A stretch of 64,000 bases of DNA. Origin: Symbiodinium natans (Eukaryota > Sar > Dinophyceae > Suessiales > Symbiodiniaceae). The position numbers and the translations under genes are program-made. The DNA is taken from the NCBI GenBank assembly GCA_905221605.1, contig CAJNDS010000287.1:62001-126000 (forward strand), read 5' to 3'. This document shows positions 51,119 to 61,479 of the stretch, in pieces. The number at the start of each line of letters is the position of its first letter. Position 1 is the first letter of the stretch. The notes beneath the pieces are model-generated. The model made no database searches. It saw nothing but the letters and a program-made list of their open reading frames with translations, and was not told the origin of the DNA.

Positions 51119-51278
51119 GAACCAAAAGAAGTTCAGGCCGATGAAAAAGCTGCATGGGCTGAGGTGACTACTGAGGAGCCTGCATCCGCGCCAAAGATGA
51201 TCAAGAAGTCATACACTTGCCCAGGCCAGCAAACATCGAAGCCAAGAAGCTTGCAGCCCCCAAAACCTGCAATCTGAA
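51119..51278 (+). CDS. Possible exon of an unrecognised gene
   Basis: After GGCGCAG the frame reads EPKEVQADEKAAWAEVTTEE and continues with sensible codons to a TGA at about 51276. The Ala/Glu/Pro-rich composition is like a linker or a disordered tail. A neighbouring frame (51330-51530) also reads plausibly (EGSEAAYPVTMPLVADSIHD). No domain is recognisable, and the two may or may not join. Confidence 0.2.
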
Positions 51279-51539
51279 GCTTCTGTTCTCAACCGAGCCC
51301 CTTGTGCTTTTACTTCCCGAGCTGTTTTTGCTCAGTACGTTCGGCGCGAAAGCCATAGGCACAACGGAGAACACGGACTCCGACGACGAAGGCTCCGAAG
51401 CAGCATATCCTGTCACGATGCCGTTGGTAGCCGACTCCATTCATGATGAAGCTTGTTTTTCTGAGACTGATCTCGTATTGTATGGTCTGCTGTATGGGCA
51501 ACCAAATGCGGGGAAGTGTCTTGTGTCTTGTTCTTGACG

Positions 51540-54500
51540 GGGGGGGGGACTGGGTGTTGAGGGTGGGGTAGGTGTGGGGGCTTAGATTCACAGAGGTCTT
51601 CGAAGAAGTAAACTTACCCTTACCCTACACGTCCAAGCTTTTTCATCCTCAGCTGAATGCACAGGTTCACCTCTTCAAATAAGACCGCAAGGAGATACTT
51701 AGCCGGAAGTTGGAGCACTTAGAGCAGTAATGCTCTTGATGGTCGAAGTTGCAGTTGCCATGATGACTCGTGACATGCAAATCCCCTTTCCGAACCATTT
51801 ATCCAATGATCTTTTTTCTTCAGTGGTCGCCTGGGATGCCCCCCCTCCCCCCCCCATGAATTGGCACCCCATTGTCTGTGGTTTTGCTTCAATGTCCGCT
51901 GAGGCTGGGGCTCGTGGACTGACCAAGGCGGGTGTCCGAACCAGCTTCGGGGTTCCTTCTCATTGGCATTTAGTTGTTGGTTATGGGGTTCTCAGTGCAA
52001 GGGATTGCAAGGGAGTGGAGTTAGATTCTCTTTCTCGAGTCTCGAGGCTTGTTCGCGTTCAAATCGCGAACGCTTTCGGCTTCGTGGCGGTTGCGTGCTC
52101 GTCGATGTCGCGATTCTCGCAACTGTGGTCGCTTTGAACGGGCGGGATGTTGCCGCTGAGGCGCTGAGGGGTCGCAGTTGCCTTGGTTTCGAGGCCGCTT
52201 CGTCAAGATTCGTCTGCATGCGTCGGCTTCAACAAGGGCCGCGGACGCTCACGTGCCGGTATGGAGTGTGGGCTAAACTTTAGGCTTGGTTAAACACAGG
52301 TTTCAATAAACACGTTTTTGGAAGAACGAATTGCTAGCGACATCTATCGGTTGTGTGTTTGAGAGGAAACGAAGACACCTATACTGTCTGCCTGATTTCA
52401 GATCTCCCAGCAACCTCGAACAGGGTTGTACGGTTCAGGGTTTAGCTGAGGAGCCCCACCCTCAATGAGAGTCCACATCCAGGCAAGGTCCGCGAAGTCA
52501 TCCCTGTCTACAACCCCTTCAATGAGGTCAAGGGCGTCTCGACTGCTTAGAGCTCTTGAACACAGACACAGTGACATTCATGGGCACTGGTAGCTTTGGA
52601 AGGGTTCTCAAGCAAAACGTGAAAGCCTGAGACACAAAGGTGGCGGCAAAGGCCAGCGAGGCACCAATGCCACAAGCTGTTGAGTGCATGTGAACATGGG
52701 GCTGTTGGGTGGAGGGGCTATAAAGTCATATTTGAAGCACCTCCCACTTCGACTCACCCGGCAGAGGTAACTAGGACGGGTCCCACGAATCAGAATTTGG
52801 GATGCTTCCTCAGATGGTTTTGACTTTGAATCGGCTGGGGCTTGGGTGTTCAGGCTGGGATTTATCCGCAGATCTGCGGCGGGTTCCTTCTCTTCCAGGG
52901 AGCTTGACCGCTTTGCGGACTTTAGTTTCCTGTCGGCGAAGCCCACAAGCCGCTTGACATCTCGGGGTCTTCGTCCAAGCTAGGGCAGGCTACCAAGCTC
53001 AAGCCTGGAACCTAGTGACATTAAACCCTTGAGTCGCACATGGCACAGGGAGAGAAAATGGCGTTCCGGGTCTGGGGTGGAACGGGTTGCGTGCTTGTCT
53101 TTAGGGGCAGTTAGGGATCTAGCCCGTCTAACGTTTTGGCAGTGTTTGCTCAATAAGGATTTCGGGTTTCGGGCTGGAGGAAGCTTTTGAAGGGCAGTCT
53201 CTTTGGGGTCTTCGTAGGCTGCTGGAAGCAACCGTTTGCACAAGCCTCAAGCTTGAAAACCTGGTTTTCATCGGTTCAATGTCTGCACATCTCCTGGAAT
53301 CAGTGCATAGCAGTACCAAGCGGCGTATCCGCGTGTTTTTTTTTCCACCTCTGCTGCTGGCAAGGCCGAAAGCGTCAGAATGTGGGCGTCTGAGACATCC
53401 CGAAGCATCAGATTAACTTTACGGCTTGCCACATGGTGCCACACTTCTGCTAAAGCTCATGGTGGCCATAAGGCTTACATGATACAAGATTTGCATTTAG
53501 GGGTGATGGTGGTGATGAAATGCCGCAGAAGCGTTATTTGCAGCTCCTCATGAGACTCTTGCTACACGACAGCACCAAGAATCCTGAAGCTCCAAAAAAC
53601 AGTGATCTGGGAGCGTTTCCTTAGGACTCCAGCACCTCCAAGTGTCGAACCAAGGCGCACCGAAGTGAGAGCTTGGATTGTGTTCTTTCTTACTTTGTTT
53701 CTTTTTTCTTGGGGGCCGGGGGCTGCCTCGGGTCTTGTGGCCAGTAGGCCATGGTGTAAGCTCAGCTGTGATTCGTGGCATCCTTTGGTTTTAGTTGAAA
53801 GCTCAAGTATGAACCCCAGTACTGGTACCTACGAAGTGCCATGGAACCTGCTGTTCGCGGACAGCTTGCATCCTGAAAGCCCGCGGCTGTGGAACGAGGG
53901 GGGCGTCGTCCGAGAGCTACGTAGGCATTTGCGAGCGCCGACACGATGCGGAGCTTCTTGCACACCCTACACAGTCTTCCACGTCACGTCAGGGTCCTCC
54001 GTAGAAATGACCATTGCAATCATCATTGATCATCGCCGAGGCTGTCGTCCTCGTCCTCGTCGTCGTTCTCGTCTTCCTTGCATTCCCAGTCCTTGTTTTT
54101 GTCCTCGTTTTGGTACTCGTGCCTGTGCTCGTCCTTCTCGTCCTCGTCCTTGTCCTCATGTCCCTGCCGTGGTCGTCTTCTTCGCCGCATATGGGCAGAG
54201 GACACTCCTTGACACAGGCTCGATCTGTGACGTTAGATTCGTTAGATCTTGTTTGATTTGTTTTCTAGGTATAGTTTATGGGAAACACAGGATTTCGGAG
54301 TTGTTACGGAGACTTCTCAACTTTCTGGACCATTTCGAGTGGGCCTGTGTGCCAAAGATTTGGCTGAAGTCAAGTCGCTTCGCGTCATATTGTCAGCAAA
54401 GTGTCATCCTTCCTGCTGTTTGTTTGAATGGGGCCAAGGACAGGAGCTGCAAACGTACTTGCAGCATGAGGCTGAAGCTTTATGGTTCACACGTGGTAAC

Positions 54501-56670
54501 CTCTAGCTAAACCTTCCGGAGGGGCACAACCGTGTTTCTCGACCAGTGTTGTGTCGAGGGGGCGTGCACTGAAAGCAGCTTAAACCACAATGACGGGTGG
54601 ATAGGGATTGCGTGTTCACGTCAAACAGGCCCAATATGAGGATTGTACCAGGCTGAGTAAGAGGTTTTGGAAGCGTTATTCCATGAATGTCGGCATACAA
54701 GAAGTCCTATTGCAGGTGCCCAAAGTGGCGTCGTCAAAGGCGCATCTGTTGCCAAGCTGATTCTCTTGACATTCTGCTTTCAACGCCAACCCTAACTGCA
54801 AGATCCATTGATGCTTCTCAGGTAGAAAGGGCTAAGGGCTTTGTCGGACTGAGGGTCGTCTGATACTAAAGCAGAACCTATCCACAATCCACATTGAGCG
54901 CAATTAGAGCCACAACGAAAGCCTTGTCAGCAAGACAAAAAGTGCTCAGAGATATCTGAAGGATGGACAATGATCTGTCCTCAAGCCGAAGAACATTGTT
55001 TGGCATTGCCAGAGCTGTAACCTGCAATCCTCATGAAATGGCCTCCAGAATCGCCAGGTCATAGTATACGTACATTTCTTTACCCACTTGACGGCCACGT
55101 GCTCAGTGCTTAGGTCTTGGTTGGATGTGTGGTTGGTGTTGAGGGTCCGAAGGAGATTGGAAAGGGAACGGGTCAAGGGTCTCAAGTGCTGTGTTCAGGT
55201 GCAAGTCTTCGAGGTTTTCTTCTCATCCCATCGTCCTTACATGCCGGGCCAAGATGCTTCATCCTGAAAGTCTTACCGTGCTGACCCGACAAGGGAGATT
55301 TCCCGCGGCTCCATGAGAGATTTGAAATTTTCCAGTAAGGCTCTACCCTTTGCATCGCGCTCTTTTACAATTAGATGCCAGTGCTGGATAAATGCGACGT
55401 AAGACTTTGGAACTCGAGGCTGAGTGGTTGCTAGTTGCTGTTGCTGAGTTTGGGAGGTTGCAGATGCAGTAGTGTCAATCAACGCCATGCGCTGCGCTGC
55501 AGCTTGGGCTACTCAATTGCGCGGACATCGAAACTCCTATGCTGCCCAAATTAGCCTGTTCTGTTCGGTCGGATTGTTGTGGCTGAATCTTGTAGGCTGC
55601 TGGGAGAAAGAGTAAACGAATCAAGTTAGCAAGGCCTCCGTGAAACGTGCTTCAAGCATCCATGCAACCGCCAAGGATTAAAAATGTGGCCTTCCACGGA
55701 TGTTTCGACTGCACTCTGAGACTTTCTGGCAGTCCCAAGGATGAGGAGGCACGTCGGCTGCTGGAGCAGTGGCAAGCTTAGACAGTAGGCTCTTCTTCCC
55801 TGTGACCCTAAAAGGACCCTAAAAAGACCCTAAAGGCACCAACGGACCCTAAACGGGTTCCAAAAGGAGCAGAGATTCGTTAGCAGATCACCCCCAAACC
55901 AAAAGCCCTCGAGAGCAGTTGACTCCAACGGCAGGTGTCAGAGTTCATCTCCTTGTCGAAACAGTTCAGGTTCTTGTGGGCATCAGCAAACTAATCTCTT
56001 GCTAAGATACACAAACGTGGTCTCCGTCCGAGTCACCGGCAGCGATGCCTGAGCCCAAGTTTCGATGTTGTTGGCACCAATCTCATGGATGTGAAGATGT
56101 GAAATGAACATAAGGTCTGCGGTGGCCCATATGGGCCCCTGAGCCATGAGACATTGACAAATTGTGGCACTCACGCAACAACTCCAATTAGCTTTCCACA
56201 TCCTCACTTTGCGTTTCAAATTTACCAGTTGCAGCAAGTTCGTGACAAGACAAAGGGAAGAGACGAGGCTGTGAAGTTCGAGACTTTGATGATCATTCAG
56301 GCGTCGTATATTCGGATACTGAGAATCTTGGTTGCAACTCCTGCCCTCCGGGTCTCTTTTCGACCGAGGCGATGGTAGAAGTCCCCAGCAGAGAGGAGGC
56401 GGCACTGGAAGTCCCGAGCAGAGGGCTGTCAAATATTGCAGTGGCTCGTATTTTGCTTCCTAGCAGTTGGTGGTGTCCTAGCTAGCTCAATTCTTAGAAT
56501 GCAAATGTGCGTCCCAAGAAGTTGAAGTTTCCTACTCGAATCTCTTTGTGTTAATGCCGCAAGGCCGGAATTCAACTAATTCGACTTGCGATGCTCGTTG
56601 GAACTGCTAGCAGGGATAGCGTTGAAGTTGGAACTTTGATAAGCTCAGTATCTTGGAAGTAGCTTTTCCC
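51540..56670. other. Stretch without a recognisable gene
   Basis: It holds G and C runs (51539-51549, 51841-51857), a TCGTCC-rich triplet tract (54040-54170) and telomere-like ACCCTAAA motifs (55806-55855). A 302-codon frame at 53602-54510 runs through the triplet tract and is not convincing as a protein. Confidence 0.4.
54040..54170. repeat. CTCGTC triplet/hexamer-like repeat tract
   Basis: Degenerate GTC/CTC triplets. They are the complement in kind of the GAC tract at 56937-57116. Confidence 0.75.
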
Positions 56671-56679
56671 CGGTTCTTC

Positions 56680-56757
56680 CGCGCGCGTGCGCGTGCGACG
56701 CGCGCGCGCGCGCGCGCGCGCCGCGCGCCCGTCCGCGCCCGTCCGCGCCCGCGCCCT
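56680..56757. repeat. Alternating CG/GC tract
   Basis: GCGCGTGCGCGTGCG followed by about 28 nt of alternating CG and further GCGCCCGTCC units. Alternating purine-pyrimidine sequence of this length can adopt Z-DNA. It ends about 180 nt before the GAC tract. Confidence 0.85.
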
Positions 56758-56936
56758 GGAATGGGATCATCACAGTCAGTGAGAGCGAGGAAGAGTCTAC
56801 CATTGCTTGCCCACATCGCCAGTACTCCCAGAGGCGCTGCTAAGAGTTGCCGAGTCACTGATGTGCAAAGCATGCTTTTCCATGCACAGCCGCAGCAGTT
56901 CCTCCCTCGGAAAGGACCGCTGCGGCGAGGGGAGCA

Positions 56937-57116
56937 GGAGGAGGAGGAGGACGACGACGACGAGGACGACGACGACGAGGACGACGACGACGAGGACGAC
57001 GACGACGAGGACGACGACGACGGCGAGGACGACAACGGGGTGGACGACGACGACGAGGACGACGACGAGGACGACGACGACGACGAGGACGACGACGACG
57101 ACGACGACGACGACGA
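56937..57116. repeat. GAC-rich triplet repeat (GAGGACGACGACGAC period)
   Basis: 180 nt of GAC/GAG triplets with a 15-nt superperiod at the left end. Every frame is open (acidic, Arg/Thr or Arg/Asp rich), so long frames through it are uninformative. The + frame from about 56653 would encode a poly-acidic stretch, but I see no supporting domain on either side. Confidence 0.9.
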
Positions 57117-60100
57117 ATGCCGCCAAGACCAACGACGAACCAAAACCTACGGTTGCCATGTCGACGCCGACTGGCACCAAAGATTTCAACCTGGCAGGCA
57201 AAATGGCTCGAAAAGAACCTCGATGGGAACATCCCGTTTGGATGGTCCCGGGCAGTCCGCATCACGCCAGGGACCCAGTGGGCATGTGGTGGCATGTTGT
57301 GGCATGTTTAATGTTTTGTAGTGCCACGAGTAGATGACAGCATATAAAGTCACCCTCATCCTTTTGCATTCGCGCGTCCCAAGTTCAGTTCCCTGAGGCT
57401 GGCAGAGATGCTCTGAAGCCAAGGCTGGAGCTCCTCTGCATTAGTCGTTTTTGTACCTGCGTTGCTGCGGGTTCGGAGTTCAGGCTTAGGCCCAAAGGAT
57501 TGGAGCGAGTGTTCACGTTGCGTGGGGTCCGTGGGGTAGAGAAAAGCGCAGCTGACAGCAGGTTTCGACATGCAAGAGGACATCGTCAGACAGGCTCTCA
57601 GCGTCGAAGCGAGGCATCGTAGGGGAACAGGGCACCATAAGACTTGCTGGCATCCAGACATGATGTGCTGAACACGCAGGCGCTGCATCGAATAAGCGCC
57701 GAGCAAAAGAGTTCCCAGTTTCACTGCTTGTTGTGGATGGCTACACATGGTGGCACCATGCGCCGTTCTGAAGGAAGAGAAATGTTCCCAGCAGGCCTTT
57801 GCAATGTGGCAACGCGTTACATCATCCTACTTGCTGCCTTGCTATGCAGGACCTTTTCAGGTATCTCACTCCCTTAACCTTGAGCCAGGCTGTGGCACTC
57901 CACCACTACTCTGCAAAACAAAGAGCAGAGGTATCCCTTTCTTTCCTTGTGCATTGCTGCATGGCGCAGCATGGCAAAGTCCGGCACGCCCTACGTGCGC
58001 ACCCGATGCATGTTGCGTGCTCTGGCTGCGCGCCGGTCGAATCCGCCGCACTGGTGTTTGAAGACCAGTGGAAAACAGCATGGTGCTGAGGAGCGCATTG
58101 TCATGTGGAGACCATTGCTGGGTTGCGTTTCATTCATGCTGGCCACTCAGCGTAGCGCACTTTCTTGTAAACTTGTAAAGCACACAAAAGAGCAGTTTGG
58201 TGGTTGTTCAGTTACTCAGTAGCAGGACAATGCGTTGGTGGCGATATGCTGACGGTGGGGTTTTGGTGGGTTTGGCAGCTTTGGGCTTACACTTGTAAAG
58301 CTTTGCTATGTGTAAGCTTCTAGAAACAGGGTGTGAGCTTGTCTGTGCGCCTCGGCGGCACACGTGCAACAGCACGCTTACATGCCGATGGAGTTCGGCT
58401 TCTCTGCCGATGATTTTCAGGCCTGCCAGCAATCAATTGCCAGATAATTGCCAGTAGCTTGTAATCCTGATGTGCTAAGTCTAAGGAGTCTTAGACACGG
58501 CCGCGGCTGTTTACATTGATTTCAGATTCCCTAAGTAGTCCCAAGAGGCACTTCGGCTTGAAAACCCAAGCTCCATGTTGCAGGGAGATGATTGGTGGGC
58601 GCCAGAGTGGCTATTGAAGAAGCTGCAGGACAGATCTTACTTGGGTACCTATGACCCCAATTGAAAGGGTAATTATAAGCTCCTTCGGAGGCCTAGTCTC
58701 CACCCGATGCTTGTCAGCTTGTGGACCAGCTCCCCCTGGGCTTTCACAAAATGCTGATAGGGAAATGGTCACCCGCAAACCTAATCTTGTACTGTAGCTG
58801 CCCCATGCCACATCCAAGACATCCTGCACGCGGAATCTCGCCAGAACTCTGCAAACCACATACACCTTGCAAGCAAGCACCTTATCCTCGAAAGCCGTCC
58901 TAAACCCTAAATCCCATCCCCATTGCTTGTGTGAATCTGATCCTGTCTTCGAATTCCGAGTCTGTGTCTTAACCGGTATGGATTCTTTAATAGCAGTCAT
59001 AGACCAACTGCATCTCGTTAACCCTACAAAAGTAGGAGGACTTCTATTTCTCGCATGCACCTTGAGGCACAAAGCAGAAAAGTTTGTGTGCTACCTCGTA
59101 TCGGTCGGTGCAGCCGCAGATTCAAACCCAAGCCAAAACTTGACACCCGAACCCCCCTGAACCACCCACCTAAGGCCTCAGCACACTACTCTACCGTGGT
59201 ATGTTCGATTACACCCGAAACAATCCCGAAGCAATCCCAGCTGAGATGTCAGGCCCTGGAGGACCAGTTAAGCCTGCAGGGAGTTGGCGCGGGCCTCACC
59301 TTTGTAAAACTTCGTAGAGCTCAGAGCATTGCACCGTTGCACACAGCATAGCAAAATACGGTGCGGGAGGGGGGGGGGGGGGGTGTGGGCTTCCAGGGTG
59401 TCGAGCTTGGGGGGATGGCGATTCTCGAAAATGTCTTTTGTGAGGGATGTCTGCGCCATCCAAGATTGGGCCTATGAAGGATTTGAGCTCAACTCCAGGT
59501 GTTTTGGCAAGATGCGCCTCTGAAAGTCTCGCTTCAGGATTTGGTGCCGCCTTGCTGATGGTCCCACGGCTGGAAGAGTCACGATGAGTCACACAGATTG
59601 TTCGGACCTTCCATGTATGATCATGTACGCATCCTGAAAGTGTTATCTGAGGCTGCATCCCCCTTTTCGGGTGTGGTCAAGGTGCTGGTGGATCAAGCGC
59701 AGCACCTTGCTCCAGTCGAGAAGTTGGGACCAAAATTTCAGCAAGGCTTTGCGGCAAGCTGTTGAAGCTGGGTTTGGAATCTCCTTTGAAATTGCCTTCT
59801 GCTCCTGAAGTCTTTAGTCTTTAGTCATTGATCTGGCGATATCCGGCGAGCAGATGGTTCTTACCAATTTTTTCCGCCCCTGTTCTCCAGGGACTCTGGT
59901 CTTTGCTTTGTGTCCCCTAACAGCGAGTAGCTGAGTAGCTACTGTGTGTGACCCTTATCCCCTAATAAGCGCAAGCATAAATCCGGCAACATGAAACCCC
60001 AGGTCATGCATGAATCTCGGGTGTGGTTCGGTACTCGGGTCGTGAAAGCGGCGGATGAGCCCGCTTTCTCGGTGCTGCCTTCACCATTCTCAAGAAACAG

Positions 60101-60960
60101 GTTCGAACTAGCAAGTCAAGGTGATGTGTGGTGGGTCCAAGGTGGCAAAAGCCGAAGAAAGGCGTGACTCAGGCTGTACAACAGTGGAAAAAAGCAAGCC
60201 TCGTACAAAGGCGGCGCGTCCCTGCAAAACCCCATGCGTGCTCGTAGCGCCCATAGAAGTCAAAGTCTCAGAAGCCGAAACCCTTGTAAGCCCTGAATGT
60301 TACTAAGCCCAAACCCTAATAAACCCTGAACCCTTCACCGGACCAGTTTGCCCGAACTGAGGCTTGCCCAAGACGGCGCAGGCCCGCGCAGCCATGCAGA
60401 AGCGCCCGGTGCCCGAGTATCAGGTTTCTAGACCTTCCAATCCTGCAAGAGATGTGTATAATACACCCTGAGCCAGCTCTGAGCCAGCTCAAGAAACCCT
60501 TGAGCCTGAAACCTGCCCAAACCTACACTCAGTGCCCGAAGCAAGCCCCAAAAAACCAAGCCCTGATAAACTTAACTGCAAGTGCCCTGCATGGTTTTGC
60601 CGACTGAGGCCAGGAGCACTCGCCAGAACGCCGTTGCTCTCAGCTGCACTGTGGCTCCCCGAACTAGCCCCCGAACGAAGTTGATTTGCTGGGTTCTTGT
60701 TCAAAAGAAGCCCATGCGGGAGTATAGTGCAGCACAGTGCTTTCACCAAAAGCGGTGTTCTGGATTGAAGCTTTCGCCCTTGTCCATCCGCTTCCCTGAT
60801 TTTCGAATCTTGGATCATGGGTTTGCTGACCTCAGGCCCCCTGTGGACAACGACACGCGCCAGCCCGCACAGCAGAGCCCTCAATGACAGCCTGAAGTCT
60901 CCCTCAAACGTGCTGCCATGTGCTGCCTTTTGACTACGAGGTCGCGTCTTGAGAAGATCA
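57117..60960. other. Stretch without a recognisable gene
   Basis: Only short frames occur. Telomere-like CCCTAAA motifs are present near 58903-58915 and 60308-60330, and a G run lies at 59368-59382. Confidence 0.4.
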
Positions 60961-61479
60961 GTTGAATGTCCAAGTTTCGGGGATCTCTTCCCCCGAGAGC
61001 GCAGAGGGTTGGCATGCCCTTGGTTTCCAGAGTCCATGGTGGCCATGGACTCAGGGTTTCAGAGTGTTCTACTGTTCTACTACATGACTTCTTTGGGGTT
61101 GTGGTTTACACTGAAGAATGGTCTTCACACATACAAAAACAACAGCGAAGAACGGTCAAGAGAGCTTCAGCACGGCGTCAGGAACGTCTTGCCGAATTTC
61201 GCCTGGTATGACCAAACTTCGCAAGAACACAAGGCCACAAGACACGTGCGTAGACAGGCATGGACCGGAACTTCGGAGCCAAGGAGTTTGCAACGCGTAG
61301 GCACAACGATGAGATGCGCAACACGATATTGGAGCTTTGTTCGCGGCATTTGCTTGCAACAAGAGGGTTCCATCGCAAGGTGCATGATGGTTCCGCAGCG
61401 CTTCGCCAACAGGAATCTCACAAAGGATTTGGTGAAAAGATTAAGAAGGCTTAGGGACTTCCTGGGAAGGAAGGCTTAG
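60961..61479 (+). CDS. Unrecognised overlapping open frames
   Basis: One frame is open for 176 codons (60949-61479). A second, 61260-61454 (MDRNFGAKEFATRRHNDEMR), has better codon content and ends at TAG. They overlap in different frames, so at most one is real. No domain is recognisable, and a chance origin is quite possible. Confidence 0.18.
   Translation, partial: VECPSFGDLFPRERRGLACPWFPESMVAMDSGFQSVLLFYYMTSLGLWFTLKNGLHTYKNNSEERSRELQHGVRNVLPNFAWYDQTSQEHKATRHVRRQAWTGTSEPRSLQRVGTTMRCATRYWSFVRGICLQQEGSIARCMMVPQRFANRNLTKDLVKRLRRLRDFLGRKA

Noticed and set aside
53602-54510. 302-codon + strand frame
   Set aside because: A large part is the TCGTCC triplet tract. The rest has no domain, and other frames are equally open.
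56607-57337. Frames rich in Ser, Val, Asp or Arg through the GAC tract
   Set aside because: All six frames are open in the triplet repeat, so length is not evidence. No flanking domain was found.
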